This document shows, piece by piece, positions 33,926-42,854 of a DNA stretch of 43,498 nucleotides (position 1 is the stretch's first letter; each line of letters opens with the position of its first letter). The DNA is from Acidiphilium sp. 37-60-79. Its GTDB lineage: Bacteria > Pseudomonadota > Alphaproteobacteria > Acetobacterales > Acetobacteraceae. A model generated the notes under the pieces. The model searched no databases. It saw only the letters and a program-made list of their open reading frames with translations, and had not been told where the DNA came from. The DNA lies in the NCBI GenBank assembly GCA_002279355.1, contig NCBV01000022.1, forward strand, positions 1 to 43,498, in the 5' to 3' direction. A program made the position numbers and the translations under genes.

Positions 33926-35070
33926 CAAACCACCTTGCCGACGAGCGCCGGGGTCGTCGCCCGCAGCGCCCAGCGCCGCCACGCCCAAAACCCCGCCGGT
34001 ATGAGCAAAATCGGTCCACATTCCACCAGCCAAATCAATGGAATCAACGCATTATCCCGCGACGCCAGATTCCCCACCGTGACATTCAGTGCCACCAGCA
34101 TAATCACGCCCGCAACCGCACTCGCCGGCGCCGCCAGCCCACCAAACCGCCGAAATTTCGCTCCCAGAGCGGCAAACAGCGCCACCATCGCATATGCCAA
34201 CACCGCAAATGGCCCCGCCAAACGCCGCGCCACCTCGGCATGCCATTTCTTGCGCGTCGCCACCCCCACCTTGGTCGGGTCAGGATGCAGCAGCTGCGCC
34301 ATCGAAGCCTCCGAAGTCTTTGGCGCCACCGCCGGATCGGTCTTCACACCCTGGCTGATATCGATCAAATCGCGTTTGAAACTCAGCGTATTCAACCGCT
34401 GCGTCTTCGGGTCGAGTTGCTGGCGCATCCCATCGCGCAACACCACCAACGGCCCGCTCTCGCCGCGCACCAACCGCCCGGATCGCGCCAAAATCGTCGA
34501 CGGCGCCGCCTTATCGCGGCTGTCGTAAATCATAATCCCCTGCAACACCCCAGCCGGCGTCCGCCGCTGCACATACACCGTCACATGCGGCTCAATCGGG
34601 GTGAACACCCCCGGCTCCAGCAAAAACGCCGCAATTTTATTCCGAATTTCAAATTCATACCGGCTGAAATTCTGCAAGCTGCTCGGCACCAGCCACACAT
34701 TGAGCACCCAGCACACCGCCATCACCAGCACCGTCAGCGCCAAAGCCGGCCGCGCAATAGCCAAATCCGAACAACCCGCTGCACGCATCACGGTCAGCTC
34801 CCGATCCGCCGCGAGCCGCGAATAGACGAATAAAATAATGATAAATAAAGTAATCGGCAAAATCACCGCGAAAAAACTCGGCAGCAACAGCCCGGTCAAA
34901 TGGACAAACACCACCGGCGATAGCCCGTGCTGGATAATCAATTGAATGAACCGCAGTGACTGCGTCATCCACGTCAGCGCCACCAGCCCCAACGTGATCG
35001 CAACCAGCCCCACCAAAAGCTGGCGAAAAATATACCAATCAAGTCTGCTCGCCCGCATCAGCGCCCTCAT
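33925..35070 (-). CDS. lptF: LPS export permease LptF
   Basis: A 381-residue YjgP/YjgQ-family permease. ASRLDWYIFRQLLVGLVAIT forms the coupling helix and TM1, followed by ILPITLFIIILFVYSRL and the cytoplasmic DRELTVMRAAG segment that contacts LptB. A periplasmic jellyroll (about 125-270) precedes three C-terminal helices. ATG at 35070 puts the coupling helix at the N-terminus as in the family; the frame opens upstream inside pdxJ. It lies 52 bases after pdxJ and overlaps lptG. Confidence 0.94.
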   Translation of the reverse strand: MRALMRASRLDWYIFRQLLVGLVAITLGLVALTWMTQSLRFIQLIIQHGLSPVVFVHLTGLLLPSFFAVILPITLFIIILFVYSRLAADRELTVMRAAGCSDLAIARPALALTVLVMAVCWVLNVWLVPSSLQNFSRYEFEIRNKIAAFLLEPGVFTPIEPHVTVYVQRRTPAGVLQGIMIYDSRDKAAPSTILARSGRLVRGESGPLVVLRDGMRQQLDPKTQRLNTLSFKRDLIDISQGVKTDPAVAPKTSEASMAQLLHPDPTKVGVATRKKWHAEVARRLAGPFAVLAYAMVALFAALGAKFRRFGGLAAPASAVAGVIMLVALNVTVGNLASRDNALIPLIWLVECGPILLIPAGFWAWRRWALRATTPALVGKVV

Positions 35071-35122
35071 ACCCGGCTTTTGACCGCCCCGCCGCCCGAA
35101 CGCAAGCGCCCCAATCAGCGCG

Positions 35123-35863
35123 TCACCCAATCTCCGCCCGCCGCCGCCCCGCATCGATCAACCCGCGCATCCGCCGGATCGCCTCGACCAGCCCGATAAA
35201 CAACGCCTCACCCACCAGAAAATGCCCGATATTCAACTCACGCACCTCAGGCAGCGCCACAATCGGCCCGACATTGCCGTAAGTGAGCCCATGCCCGGCA
35301 TGCACCTCCAACCCCAGCCCCGCCGCATGCCGCGCCCCCTCAGCCAACCGCGCCAATTCCCCCGCATGCCCTAACGCATAAGCCCCGGTATGCAATTCCA
35401 CCACCGGCGCCCCCAACCCAGCCGCCGCATCGAGCTGTGCCGGGTCCGGATCAACGAATAACGACACCCTGATCCCCGCATCGCGCAGCGCCGCCACCAC
35501 CGGCCCCAACGAAGCGCGCTGCCCCACCACATCCAACCCACCCTCGGTGGTCACTTCCGCCCGCCGCTCGGGCACCAAACAGCACGCATGCGGGCGCAAC
35601 CCACACGCAATCCGCACCATCTCCGCCGTCGCCGCCATCTCCATATTCAACGGAATCGCCAATGCCCGCGCGCGCTCGATATCCGCATCGCGAATATGCC
35701 GCCGATCCTCGCGCAAATGCAGCGTAATCCCATCCGCCCCCGCCTCAATCGCCAGCTGCGCCGCCCGGATCGGATCCGGATAATCCAACCCCCGCGCATT
35801 GCGCAGCGTTGCCACGTGATCGAGATTAACCCCCAGCCGCATCGGCGTCACCGCCCGCATCAT
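35123..35863 (-). CDS. pdxJ: Pyridoxine 5'-phosphate synthase
   Basis: A 246-residue TIM-barrel enzyme that condenses deoxyxylulose 5-phosphate with 3-amino-2-oxopropyl phosphate to give pyridoxine 5'-phosphate. The signatures [47 protein letters not shown] and [11 protein letters not shown] are all present. ATG at 35863 overlaps the pdxA stop (ATGA), so the two enzymes of consecutive steps are coupled. The next genes downstream are lptF and lptG. Confidence 0.96.
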   Translation of the reverse strand: MMRAVTPMRLGVNLDHVATLRNARGLDYPDPIRAAQLAIEAGADGITLHLREDRRHIRDADIERARALAIPLNMEMAATAEMVRIACGLRPHACCLVPERRAEVTTEGGLDVVGQRASLGPVVAALRDAGIRVSLFVDPDPAQLDAAAGLGAPVVELHTGAYALGHAGELARLAEGARHAAGLGLEVHAGHGLTYGNVGPIVALPEVRELNIGHFLVGEALFIGLVEAIRRMRGLIDAGRRRAEIG

Positions 35864-36849
35864 CGCCTCCCCGCCATCATCGCCGCACAACCCAGCGCCG
35901 CCAGCAAACTCCCCGCCCGCGCCCGCCCGGTCCCCGCAATATCAAACGCCGTGCCATGATCCGGCGAGGTCCGAATGATCGGCAACCCCAAGGTAATATT
36001 CACACTCCGCTCCATATCCAGTGTCTTTAACGGGATCAGCGCCTGATCGTGATACATGCAAATCGCCACATCATACCGCGCCCGCGCCTCTGGGGTGAAC
36101 ATAGTATCAGGCGGCAAAGGTCCAACCACCACCACCCCACGCGCCCGCAATTCGGCAACCGCCGGGCCAATAATGCCCGCCTCCTCATCGCCCATCGCCC
36201 CATCCTCGCTCGCATGCGGGTTCAACCCCGCCACCGCCAAGCGCGGACGCTGAATGCCAAAATCCCGGATCAACGCCGCCTGCGTCACCAGCCCCGCCTC
36301 GATAATCGCCGCCGCACTCAACCCCACCACCGCCGCCCGGAGCGAAACATGCACACTCACCGGCACTACCCGCAATTCCGGCCCCGCCAACATCATTATT
36401 GGCTTGGCGCACCCGGTCAGCGCCCCCAAAAACTCAGTATGGCCCGGATGCGCAAAACCCGCTTGATATAACACCGATTTGGCAATCGGATTGGTGACCA
36501 TCGCCCCGACCGCCCCGCGCATCGCCATATCCGCCGCCATCTCGATCGAGCGGATAATCGCGCTGGCATGCGCAACCGAAGGCACACCGGCCCGCACCGC
36601 CTCGCTCAAGCGCACCGGCAACACCGGCACCGCCTCGGCAAACACCGATAACGCCTGCTCCGGCCGCTCAATCACCGCCACCGGCACGCCAAACCCCGCC
36701 ATCCAACTCGGGTCCGCCAGCATCACAAATACCGGCGCCGCCGCATCAACCCGCTCGCGCAACACCTGCCAACACGCGGCGCTAATCTCCCCGCCAATCC
36801 CCGCAGGGTCACCCATCGTCAGCGCCAGTACAGGCCGCTCAGCCGCCAT
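35860..36849 (-). CDS. pdxA: 4-hydroxythreonine-4-phosphate dehydrogenase
   Basis: A 329-residue NAD- and metal-dependent enzyme that oxidises 4-phosphohydroxythreonine; the product feeds Pdx[15 protein letters not shown] opens the protein, HPGHTEFLG and [11 protein letters not shown] carry metal-binding histidines, and [14 protein letters not shown] closes the substrate site. It is full length. It lies three bases downstream of the flavin reductase gene and overlaps pdxJ. In many proteobacteria pdxA lies between surA and rsmA (ksgA); here it stands at the other end of the same operon. Confidence 0.96.
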   Translation of the reverse strand: MAAERPVLALTMGDPAGIGGEISAACWQVLRERVDAAAPVFVMLADPSWMAGFGVPVAVIERPEQALSVFAEAVPVLPVRLSEAVRAGVPSVAHASAIIRSIEMAADMAMRGAVGAMVTNPIAKSVLYQAGFAHPGHTEFLGALTGCAKPIMMLAGPELRVVPVSVHVSLRAAVVGLSAAAIIEAGLVTQAALIRDFGIQRPRLAVAGLNPHASEDGAMGDEEAGIIGPAVAELRARGVVVVGPLPPDTMFTPEARARYDVAICMYHDQALIPLKTLDMERSVNITLGLPIIRTSPDHGTAFDIAGTGRARAGSLLAALGCAAMMAGRR

Positions 36850-36852
36850 ATT

Positions 36853-37482
36853 TCACCTGATCGGCCAGTCTGCCACCGGAATCCGCGGCATATCGAACCG
36901 CTCATTGGTCCCAGTATACCAGCCCCCGCCATGCATCCGCCCGATCAAATTCAGCTTCGGCGTATCAATATGACAGCGCGCCGCATTCAGCACCGCATGA
37001 TCCCACACATGCATCGCCACCACCTCGCCAATCACCAAGGACCGATCCGACGAGAAATCGACAATCGAGTGCAGCTTGCACTCCATCGCCACCGGACTTT
37101 CGGCAATCCGCGGCGGCTTGACCTTGCTTGAGGTCAGCACGCTCAGCCCCGCCTGCTCAATCTCATTCACCTCCGGCCCGAACTCAATCGCGGTGATATT
37201 CATCGCCTCGGCATTGTCACGCGCAACCAAATTCACCACAAACTCGCCATCGCGCCGAATATTCTCGCCGGTATCCTTCGGATTACCGGGCGCACGCGCG
37301 CCAATACCAATACAAATAATCGGCGGCCCCGCGCCAAACGCATTAAAAAACGAATAGGGCGCGGCATTGGTCGTCCCGTCCGGGCTCAGCGTCACCACCC
37401 ACGCAATCGGGCGCGGCACAATGGTCGACGCCAACAGCTTGTACTGGTCAAGCGGCGGCAAAGCAGTCAGATCAAATTCCAT
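36853..37482 (-). CDS. Flavin reductase-like domain protein
   Basis: A 209-residue FMN-binding split-barrel protein of the flavin reductase/DIM6-NTAB family. YKLLASTIVPRPIAWVVTLS and TNAAPYSFFNAFGAGPP are the usual FMN-phosphate contacts, followed by KDTGENIRRDGEFVVNLV. Family members reduce flavin with NAD(P)H or use bound FMN directly; the partner is unknown. ATG at 37482 follows AAGGAG by about seven bases. The gene is first of a minus-strand operon leading to pdxA, and its leader contains one copy of the 25-bp direct repeat. Confidence 0.88.
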   Translation of the reverse strand: MEFDLTALPPLDQYKLLASTIVPRPIAWVVTLSPDGTTNAAPYSFFNAFGAGPPIICIGIGARAPGNPKDTGENIRRDGEFVVNLVARDNAEAMNITAIEFGPEVNEIEQAGLSVLTSSKVKPPRIAESPVAMECKLHSIVDFSSDRSLVIGEVVAMHVWDHAVLNAARCHIDTPKLNLIGRMHGGGWYTGTNERFDMPRIPVADWPIR

Positions 37483-37498
37483 TCTCGCTCCTTGCCCG

Positions 37499-37523
37499 CA
37501 ACCAGCCGATCTGTCCATGCCCC
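37499..37523. repeat. 25-bp direct repeat, left copy
   Basis: A perfect copy of the sequence at 39142-39166 (begins CAACCAGC, ends CATGCCCC). It lies 16 bases upstream of the flavin reductase start. Weak similarity continues for about 20 further bases to the right of both copies. Confidence 0.8.
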
Positions 37524-37543
37524 ACCCGACGACGCCGCCATTA

Positions 37544-38152
37544 TCACGCCCTTGGCGGCGGCACCGACACCCCGATTTTATCAATTGCACTCAGCAAGCT
37601 CGGCATATTGGAAATATTCGCCCGCTCAAACAGGGTCAAACTCAGATTATAATTCAGCGAAAATCCCGTCCGCGAACCCATAAACACCAGGGGTTGATAA
37701 ATCGCCGAAGCCCCCGCCCCGTGACCGCGCCCAAGCACAATCACATCCATAGTAGTGCTCCCCGGCAAGAGCCGGAACGCCACCGCGACCAGTTTATCAA
37801 TCCCGGTATTCCACAATTCCGGCGGCGTATGCGGATCGGTAAAATCATAAACATCCCGCCCATGCCGATATAAGCTCAACGCGATATAAGGCCCCCAACG
37901 CCCATGAACATGCTGCGCCGGCGGATATTCAAACGGATCAGGGATCAGATGCGCCGCAAAGCAAACCGACCCGTAAGGCGGCAAATTCACCGGAAACACC
38001 TGCCCAAGCACCAAATTTTTCGGCAAAATCGGCAACGACCGACAAGCCCCACCCAACCCAGCCGCCCGCGCCCCCTGCCCCACCAGCGCCCACCCCAGCA
38101 CCAACCCCAAAACCGCACCGCACCACCGCTTCATTGGCGCATAATACCGCAT
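37544..38152 (-). CDS. Exported protein of unknown function
   Basis: A 202-residue protein that I do not recognise. An N-terminal signal peptide is clear (MRYYAPMKRW, then a hydrophobic core, cleavage near GARAAG at about 31). The mature part has two cysteines (in GACRSLP and SVCFAAH) that could form a disulfide, and aromatic-rich segments around HGRWGPYIALSLYRHGRDVYDF. GAGRGHGA-like glycine turns lie near the middle. The ATG at 38152 is preceded by GAGAGG; ATG at 38134 is the alternative. It lies ten bases downstream of the GH19 gene, inside the direct-repeat island, so the two may be co-expressed. Confidence 0.7.
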   Translation of the reverse strand: MRYYAPMKRWCGAVLGLVLGWALVGQGARAAGLGGACRSLPILPKNLVLGQVFPVNLPPYGSVCFAAHLIPDPFEYPPAQHVHGRWGPYIALSLYRHGRDVYDFTDPHTPPELWNTGIDKLVAVAFRLLPGSTTMDVIVLGRGHGAGASAIYQPLVFMGSRTGFSLNYNLSLTLFERANISNMPSLLSAIDKIGVSVPPPRA

Positions 38153-38162
38153 TATCCTCTCG

Positions 38163-39032
38163 TCAGAACGCCCCATGACCCAACAATCTCTGCGCAATAA
38201 TGTGTGCAGCGCGCTTGCGAATCGCCTCGCGGTCGCGCCAACCCAACGGCGGCCTTGCTGGGTTAATACGTTCAGCCAACGCTAGATATTGGTATAGATC
38301 GGCATATCGATTTAAATTGTTCTTCTGCCAAAACCACACGGCGGACCAGACTGAATATTGAGGCTGTGCCATCAAATCCGGATCACTCACCACATCAACG
38401 CCACTGAATTTCGCAAATTCTTGATACTCCGCCCTGCCACTCACCTGAATGATCCCCCGGCCTCGATAGCGCCACCCATCACCCGTCTGTTCCGAACCAT
38501 TGCCAAGACGCCCGGCATAAGCGCGATTAGCAATCGCTTCCGGCTGACCAACATAGTGCTGAGCTATTTTGAGTGTTGGAAACTCGTTAGGAAACACATC
38601 CTTCAACCGCGCCGGACTGGTATAATCGACATTTTCCACCAATTCGGTGTAATATTCTGACTCGACCGCTGTATTGCCAATAAAAGCCGAAATCCGTGGG
38701 ATCGTATCAATGCTATATCGGAACAAATATTTCTGCATCCAAGGAGTAAACTCAGACGCTCGCTTTACGGGCAATCTCGGCATGATGTCGTTCAGTAACC
38801 ACCGATCAATCGATATCACTCCGTAGCGACATATTTCATGATTACGGGGAGGCGTCAGACCGAGCGCGACGGCCCATTGTTGCACAAATAAGAGATTGAT
38901 CTCCGCCGACGTCATCGGGCGCATTGGATGCAGTATCCACTGATCCACCGGCACACCCAATCCTAGGCTTGGCTCCTCTGCGTCGCCGGGGGGGGCTCGC
39001 TGGCCAAATACAGACCAAGGTAAGTCATTCAT
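38163..39032 (-). CDS. GH19 chitinase/endolysin-like protein
   Basis: A 289-residue protein whose residues of about 110-275 form a GH19 lysozyme/chitinase-like domain. FIGNTAVESEYYTELVENVDY contains the candidate catalytic glutamates E124 and E133. EAIANRAYAGRLGNG and GDGWRYRGRGIIQVSGR are strong family signatures, and WFWQKNNLNRYAD completes the cleft. There is no signal peptide; the first 105 residues are an unrecognised extension. Phage endolysins and some secretion-system effectors look like this. GC content is visibly lower (about 50% at 38521-38640) than in the flanking genes, and the gene lies between perfect direct repeats, so recent acquisition is likely. Peptidoglycan is the more likely substrate. 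Confidence 0.86.
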   Translation of the reverse strand: MNDLPWSVFGQRAPPGDAEEPSLGLGVPVDQWILHPMRPMTSAEINLLFVQQWAVALGLTPPRNHEICRYGVISIDRWLLNDIMPRLPVKRASEFTPWMQKYLFRYSIDTIPRISAFIGNTAVESEYYTELVENVDYTSPARLKDVFPNEFPTLKIAQHYVGQPEAIANRAYAGRLGNGSEQTGDGWRYRGRGIIQVSGRAEYQEFAKFSGVDVVSDPDLMAQPQYSVWSAVWFWQKNNLNRYADLYQYLALAERINPARPPLGWRDREAIRKRAAHIIAQRLLGHGAF

Positions 39033-39141
39033 CGGTTGCCACTTTCATCACCGAATCCTAGAGTCATAACGGTACCACAATTGCTTGTCCGATCAAGTAA
39101 CTTGTTGATCTCTGCCAATGAAATATAGGCAACTTGTCTTA

Positions 39142-39166
39142 CAACCAGCCGATCTGTCCATGCCCC
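39142..39166. repeat. 25-bp direct repeat, right copy
   Basis: Identical to 37499-37523 and in the same orientation, 1643 bases away. Together the two enclose the exported unknown protein and the GH19 gene. They could be attachment sites, target-site duplications or a recombination footprint. Confidence 0.8.
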
Positions 39167-39214
39167 CCAGACCACCGCCTCATTCTCCCCGCCCACAAAC
39201 CCAACCACCCCGCC

Positions 39215-39832
39215 TCAAAACCGCCACTGCCCCGTGGATCGATTTCGGATCGCCTGACCAAACAATGTCAACGGCGCGCAAATGGCTCGCCGTGCCATGC
39301 GTGCCGTCACCACCATCGCGATCAGCGGCACCAAGCCGACCAACGCGAACGCTCCCACGGCCGACGCCGCCCGCAGCGACATGACCGCGATCAAACCTCC
39401 CATGATCATGACCGGCGTGAGATGCGCACCATCCAGACGGCGCCACAGCGAAATACCGCTCATCACAAAACCCACCCCCACCGCCAAAACGATCAGGGTC
39501 AGAATCAACGCACCCACCAAAGGCAATGCGCTCCCCCAAACGACAACCAGATTAAGCAACACCAACGCCCCATAAAAAACCGAAATCCCGGCGGCCAACC
39601 GCGCAAGGCGCCGGGCCGATCGCGGCATCGGCCGCACCGGCAAATTCGCAACGAACTGCGCGAGCACCGCCTCCTGCCGCTTGGTCAAAGGCGTCCCGCT
39701 ATTTTGCACCCAATCATGGCTAACCCGGTCATAAATCGCCTGGCGCTGCTCTGCCGTCCCAAAATCAGCCCCAAATTCCGCTTCCTGCTCACGCACAAGC
39801 TGCCGCATCTCGCGCACCGCCGCCTTTGCCAT
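39215..39832 (-). CDS. Small integral membrane protein of unknown function
   Basis: A 205-residue protein not recognised. The N-terminal 70 residues are polar and helical (REMRQLVREQEAEFG...), and at least three or four hydrophobic segments follow (LAAGISVFYGALVLLNLVVV, ALILTLIVLAVGVGFVM, MIMGGLIAVMSLRAASAVGA, LVGLVPLIAMVV). ATG at 39832 is preceded by AGGAGAG. It lies upstream of the island; without the island it would directly precede the flavin reductase gene. Confidence 0.68.
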   Translation of the reverse strand: MAKAAVREMRQLVREQEAEFGADFGTAEQRQAIYDRVSHDWVQNSGTPLTKRQEAVLAQFVANLPVRPMPRSARRLARLAAGISVFYGALVLLNLVVVWGSALPLVGALILTLIVLAVGVGFVMSGISLWRRLDGAHLTPVMIMGGLIAVMSLRAASAVGAFALVGLVPLIAMVVTARMARRAICAPLTLFGQAIRNRSTGQWRF

Positions 39833-39913
39833 TCCGTTTTCTCTCCTGAATCGACCCATCCGTAATTGCCGCATCACGCCACACGCCGTCTCGTCACTGC
39901 GCGTCTCGTCACT

Positions 39914-39946
39914 TCACGTCACGTCACGTCACGTCACGTCACGTCA
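39914..39946. repeat. TCACG pentanucleotide tandem array
   Basis: Six perfect TCACG units (39914-39943) plus a partial TCA. Degenerate units (CTCGTCACTGCG, CTCGTCACT) precede it from about 39885. A five-base unit in a non-coding region can vary in number by slippage. It lies upstream of the minus-strand membrane-protein gene and ahead of the hairpin element. Confidence 0.85.
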
Positions 39947-40010
39947 TCCGATAAGGCGCGACCCCGCAATGATCAAGCATCGCGCTTGCCACCACCTTGA
40001 GCCCGTTTGG

Positions 40011-40139
40011 CTCGTATCCTGCCCCTGAAAGTCATGAGATGAATTTTAGGGATAAGCAGGCCGCTCAATCATTGAATTTCCGAGTGTCCGATCAGATTCC
40101 AAAATCCAATGGATTTCACAATCAGAGTCGGCACTCGAG
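40011..40139. repeat. Two-hairpin repeat element, copy 2
   Basis: A diverged relative of 593-715 in the same orientation. The first hairpin (40024-40036 with 40040-40052 approximately) has a G.T wobble and a mismatch. In the second, the outer stem 40081-40086 pairs with 40132-40137. Compared with copy 1, the base pair at the second stem position has changed on both sides (T-A to G-C), which preserves pairing, and another T-A has become T.G. This is good evidence that the folded form matters. It lies upstream of the TonB receptor. Confidence 0.72.
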
Positions 40140-40318
40140 CGACCGACCATCATCCAGCACCCACCGCGTGATGATAGCATTGTCACCAAACTGCAACCAA
40201 ATTGTCCCTCAACCTTCACACACAACCCGGCAAAGCTTCGTTACGAAGCGGCGCATCAGGATGTTTCGGATTCTTAACCGGCCATCAATGATGATAAAAT
40301 TTCTTCAGGAGGCTACCG
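40140..40318 (+). promoter_or_regulatory. Leader of the TonB-receptor gene
   Basis: AGGAGG (40307-40312) precedes the receptor start by six bases. An inverted repeat GCTTCG-TTA-CGAAGC lies at 40235-40249 and could be an operator or a leader hairpin. I see no convincing -35/-10 pair and no clear Fur box. Confidence 0.35.
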
Positions 40319-42700
40319 ATGACCATCAAAAATATTTCCGCCCATGGCTCGCGCCGTGGCGTGCGCGCCATTCTGCTTGGCGCCGTCAGCGTGTTGCCGC
40401 TCGCCGGTATCGCCCAGGCCCAGGCCGTCAATGCCGGTGAAGTATCGGCAACCGCGAAATATTACACCCATCTTGGCAAATCCAGCGTCAAGCTCTCGAA
40501 GAAAAAAATCTTCAAATCAAGCCAATCAGAAACGGTCGTCAGCCGTCAGGACATCGAAGCCCTTGGCCCCTCCACCAGCTCGGCCGGCGCTCTGTCCGCC
40601 GCCACTGGCGTCGAAATTCGCGGCTATGGCGGCAATTCCGATACTGCCCGCTATCAAATCCAGCTGCGCGGCTCGAAAGTCGGCTGGTCCTCGACCAATG
40701 GTGACGCCGATCGCAACGGCATCACCGTGCTGTTCGATGGTATCCCGATGAATAACACCATCTCCCATAACGGTCAGTGGGATTCCAACGAAATCCCGAT
40801 TACCCAGCTCTTCAGCGGCATCAACATCATCTACGGCCCCGGCAATCCCGCCACGCGCTGGTTCGATTCCGTCGGCGGCACCATCAATTACGTGCCCGTG
40901 CAGCCCACCAAACATCCGCATTACCAAATCGGCGTCGTCTATGGCAGCCAGCAAACCGAAAATCTGCATTTCATCTTCAACACCGGTCGTCATGATGGCT
41001 GGAGTGCTGTCATCGGTGGCGGCTATGCGGGCGATAAAACCTACTGGTCCGGCACCTCGGTCGGCCATTACAGCTCCCCCTCGCAATCCCACGCCATTTT
41101 CGCAAAAATCTCGAAAAGCTTCACCAACGGTGCGCTGAGCTTTGGTATCTACAACGTCAACAATGTCGAGCCAGCGCCGCGCCCGAACTTCATCCCCCTC
41201 ACCCCAATCCCCGGCGTGACCGTCACCGGCTATCCCGGCTCGCCGGAATTCAGCCAGCAAACATCGGGCTTCTATGGCACCGGCACCCCCGCCATCTGGT
41301 TCAAACAGCTCCAGGTGCGTGACACTATTTTCTACAGCAAATTCTCGGTCTCGCTCTCCAAAGATATGTCATTCCATAACAATCTTTGGTACCGCTGGGG
41401 CCATCGCGTGCATTATCGCGTCAATAATTACGGCACCAACTCCCCTGCTTCCGGCGCCTACTACGCGCCTAACAGCACCAACACCGAATATTATTTCCCG
41501 ACAACCAATCAATACGGCGATAATATGTTCTTCGATTATCGCTTGCCTTACAACGACGTGAAATTTGGCGCCTATGCCATCCTGCAAAAATATTTCTCGC
41601 CGTATGATGGGTATAATTACCTCGGTGTTGGTGGCTCGACGCAAAATAACCCGGCGTCGATCCAGGCTTTCACGCTGAACACCACCTATGTCCACGCCTA
41701 TCTGCAAGACACCATCCACCCGCTCAAAGGCTTGCGCATCACCCCGGGTATCGCGGAAGTCTCCTATCACACCGAATTCAACAACGATCTGCCGATCGGC
41801 GGCAATAACGCGGTCGGCGCCACCAATACCTCGAAAACCTTCGTGCGGGCCGAACCCTCGGTAGGACTACGCTATCAGCCACTACCCTGGGGGGCGCTCT
41901 ACGCGAACTACGCCATCTCCTTCCAGAACCCAACCGATAACGCCTTCGGCGCCAATCAATCGAATCCGGTCAACATCTCGATCCTGAAACCCACCCAGGC
42001 GCGTGATTACGAAATCGGCTTTAAGCTGTTCAGCCATCACGTCCCCGTGCTGCACAACGCAACCTTGAACGTGAATTACTTCAGCGATACCCTCACCGAT
42101 GAAGCAATCGCGATTTATCACACCAACATCACAACGAGCACCCAAGCCGCCGCCAACGCATCACTCAAAGGCGTGCAGATCGCGACCACCATCGAGCCAA
42201 GCTTCCATTGGCGCATTTTCGCCAATGCCAGCTTCGATCAAGATCGCTACCTGCAATATGAAACCGGCGGCGTCGTGTTCCACAACGAGCCCATCGCCTA
42301 CACGCCTAACATCCTGATGAATTTCGGCCTCGATTACCGCACCTTCGTCGGCTCAACCCTCGTCACCGTCGGTGTGCTCGATCAATATACCGGCGCTCAA
42401 CATTACTTCAATAACAACACCAACAACGTTGCAAACCGGAAACTCTCCGGCTTCAACGTCGCCAATCTGTCGATCTCCGCGAACATTCCGATCCCACCCA
42501 GCATGACCAAGGCGGTGAAAGTTCTCGAACTCTCGTTTAACATCAACAACGTGCTCGGCAATCGCTATAATGATAACGGCTATATCACCGGCGGTGGCTA
42601 TTTCGGCACCAACTATCTGGGCACCAACACCGCAAACACCGTGCTGGTCCAACCCGGCGCACCGCGGCAATTCATCGCCGCTTTGACCGCGAAGTTCTAA
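40319..42700 (+). CDS. TonB-dependent outer-membrane receptor
   Basis: A 793-residue TonB-dependent receptor. A signal peptide ends near IAQAQA (about 35). The plug domain runs from about 70 (ETVVSRQDIEALGP) through ALSAATGVEIRGYGGNSDTARYQ, QIQLRG, VLFDGIPMNN and IIYGPGNPATRW. About 22 amphipathic strands of the barrel follow, ending in a C-terminal aromatic (ALTAKF), as needed for BamA recognition. Asn/Tyr-rich strands and loops are prominent. The substrate is unknown; the neighbouring periplasmic cytochrome c suggests a link to metal or haem handling, but that is inference. It has its own leader and is closed by the terminator at 42724-42765. Confidence 0.93.
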   Translation: MTIKNISAHGSRRGVRAILLGAVSVLPLAGIAQAQAVNAGEVSATAKYYTHLGKSSVKLSKKKIFKSSQSETVVSRQDIEALGPSTSSAGALSAATGVEIRGYGGNSDTARYQIQLRGSKVGWSSTNGDADRNGITVLFDGIPMNNTISHNGQWDSNEIPITQLFSGINIIYGPGNPATRWFDSVGGTINYVPVQPTKHPHYQIGVVYGSQQTENLHFIFNTGRHDGWSAVIGGGYAGDKTYWSGTSVGHYSSPSQSHAIFAKISKSFTNGALSFGIYNVNNVEPAPRPNFIPLTPIPGVTVTGYPGSPEFSQQTSGFYGTGTPAIWFKQLQVRDTIFYSKFSVSLSKDMSFHNNLWYRWGHRVHYRVNNYGTNSPASGAYYAPNSTNTEYYFPTTNQYGDNMFFDYRLPYNDVKFGAYAILQKYFSPYDGYNYLGVGGSTQNNPASIQAFTLNTTYVHAYLQDTIHPLKGLRITPGIAEVSYHTEFNNDLPIGGNNAVGATNTSKTFVRAEPSVGLRYQPLPWGALYANYAISFQNPTDNAFGANQSNPVNISILKPTQARDYEIGFKLFSHHVPVLHNATLNVNYFSDTLTDEAIAIYHTNITTSTQAAANASLKGVQIATTIEPSFHWRIFANASFDQDRYLQYETGGVVFHNEPIAYTPNILMNFGLDYRTFVGSTLVTVGVLDQYTGAQHYFNNNTNNVANRKLSGFNVANLSISANIPIPPSMTKAVKVLELSFNINNVLGNRYNDNGYITGGGYFGTNYLGTNTANTVLVQPGAPRQFIAALTAKF

Positions 42701-42723
42701 CATACTCTCTCGCGCATGAACGA

Positions 42724-42765
42724 TCAGTCGGACGGATCAATTCAAATCCGTCCGACTGACTTTTT
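42724..42765 (+). terminator. Intrinsic terminator of the TonB-receptor gene
   Basis: Perfect 14-bp arms 42724-42737 and 42746-42759 with an 8-base loop, followed by C and five T. GC-rich stem. Confidence 0.92.
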
Positions 42766-42854
42766 GGCGCCGTAGCAGCCAGCCCATCTTGCCTTGATGG
42801 GCCCAATCTGCTTTCGATGCCTCTCTCAACAGCGTCACTTTTCAAGGTTATTCA

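Noticed and set aside
33206-34528. 440-codon plus-strand frame
   Set aside because: Antisense to lptG and lptF, which have clear family signatures.
39914-39946. Possible CRISPR-like array
   Set aside because: The five-base units are directly adjacent with no spacers; it is a simple tandem repeat.
42782-42802. Hairpin before the cytochrome c gene as a terminator
   Set aside because: Seven-bp stem without a T run; the real terminator is just upstream at 42724-42765.
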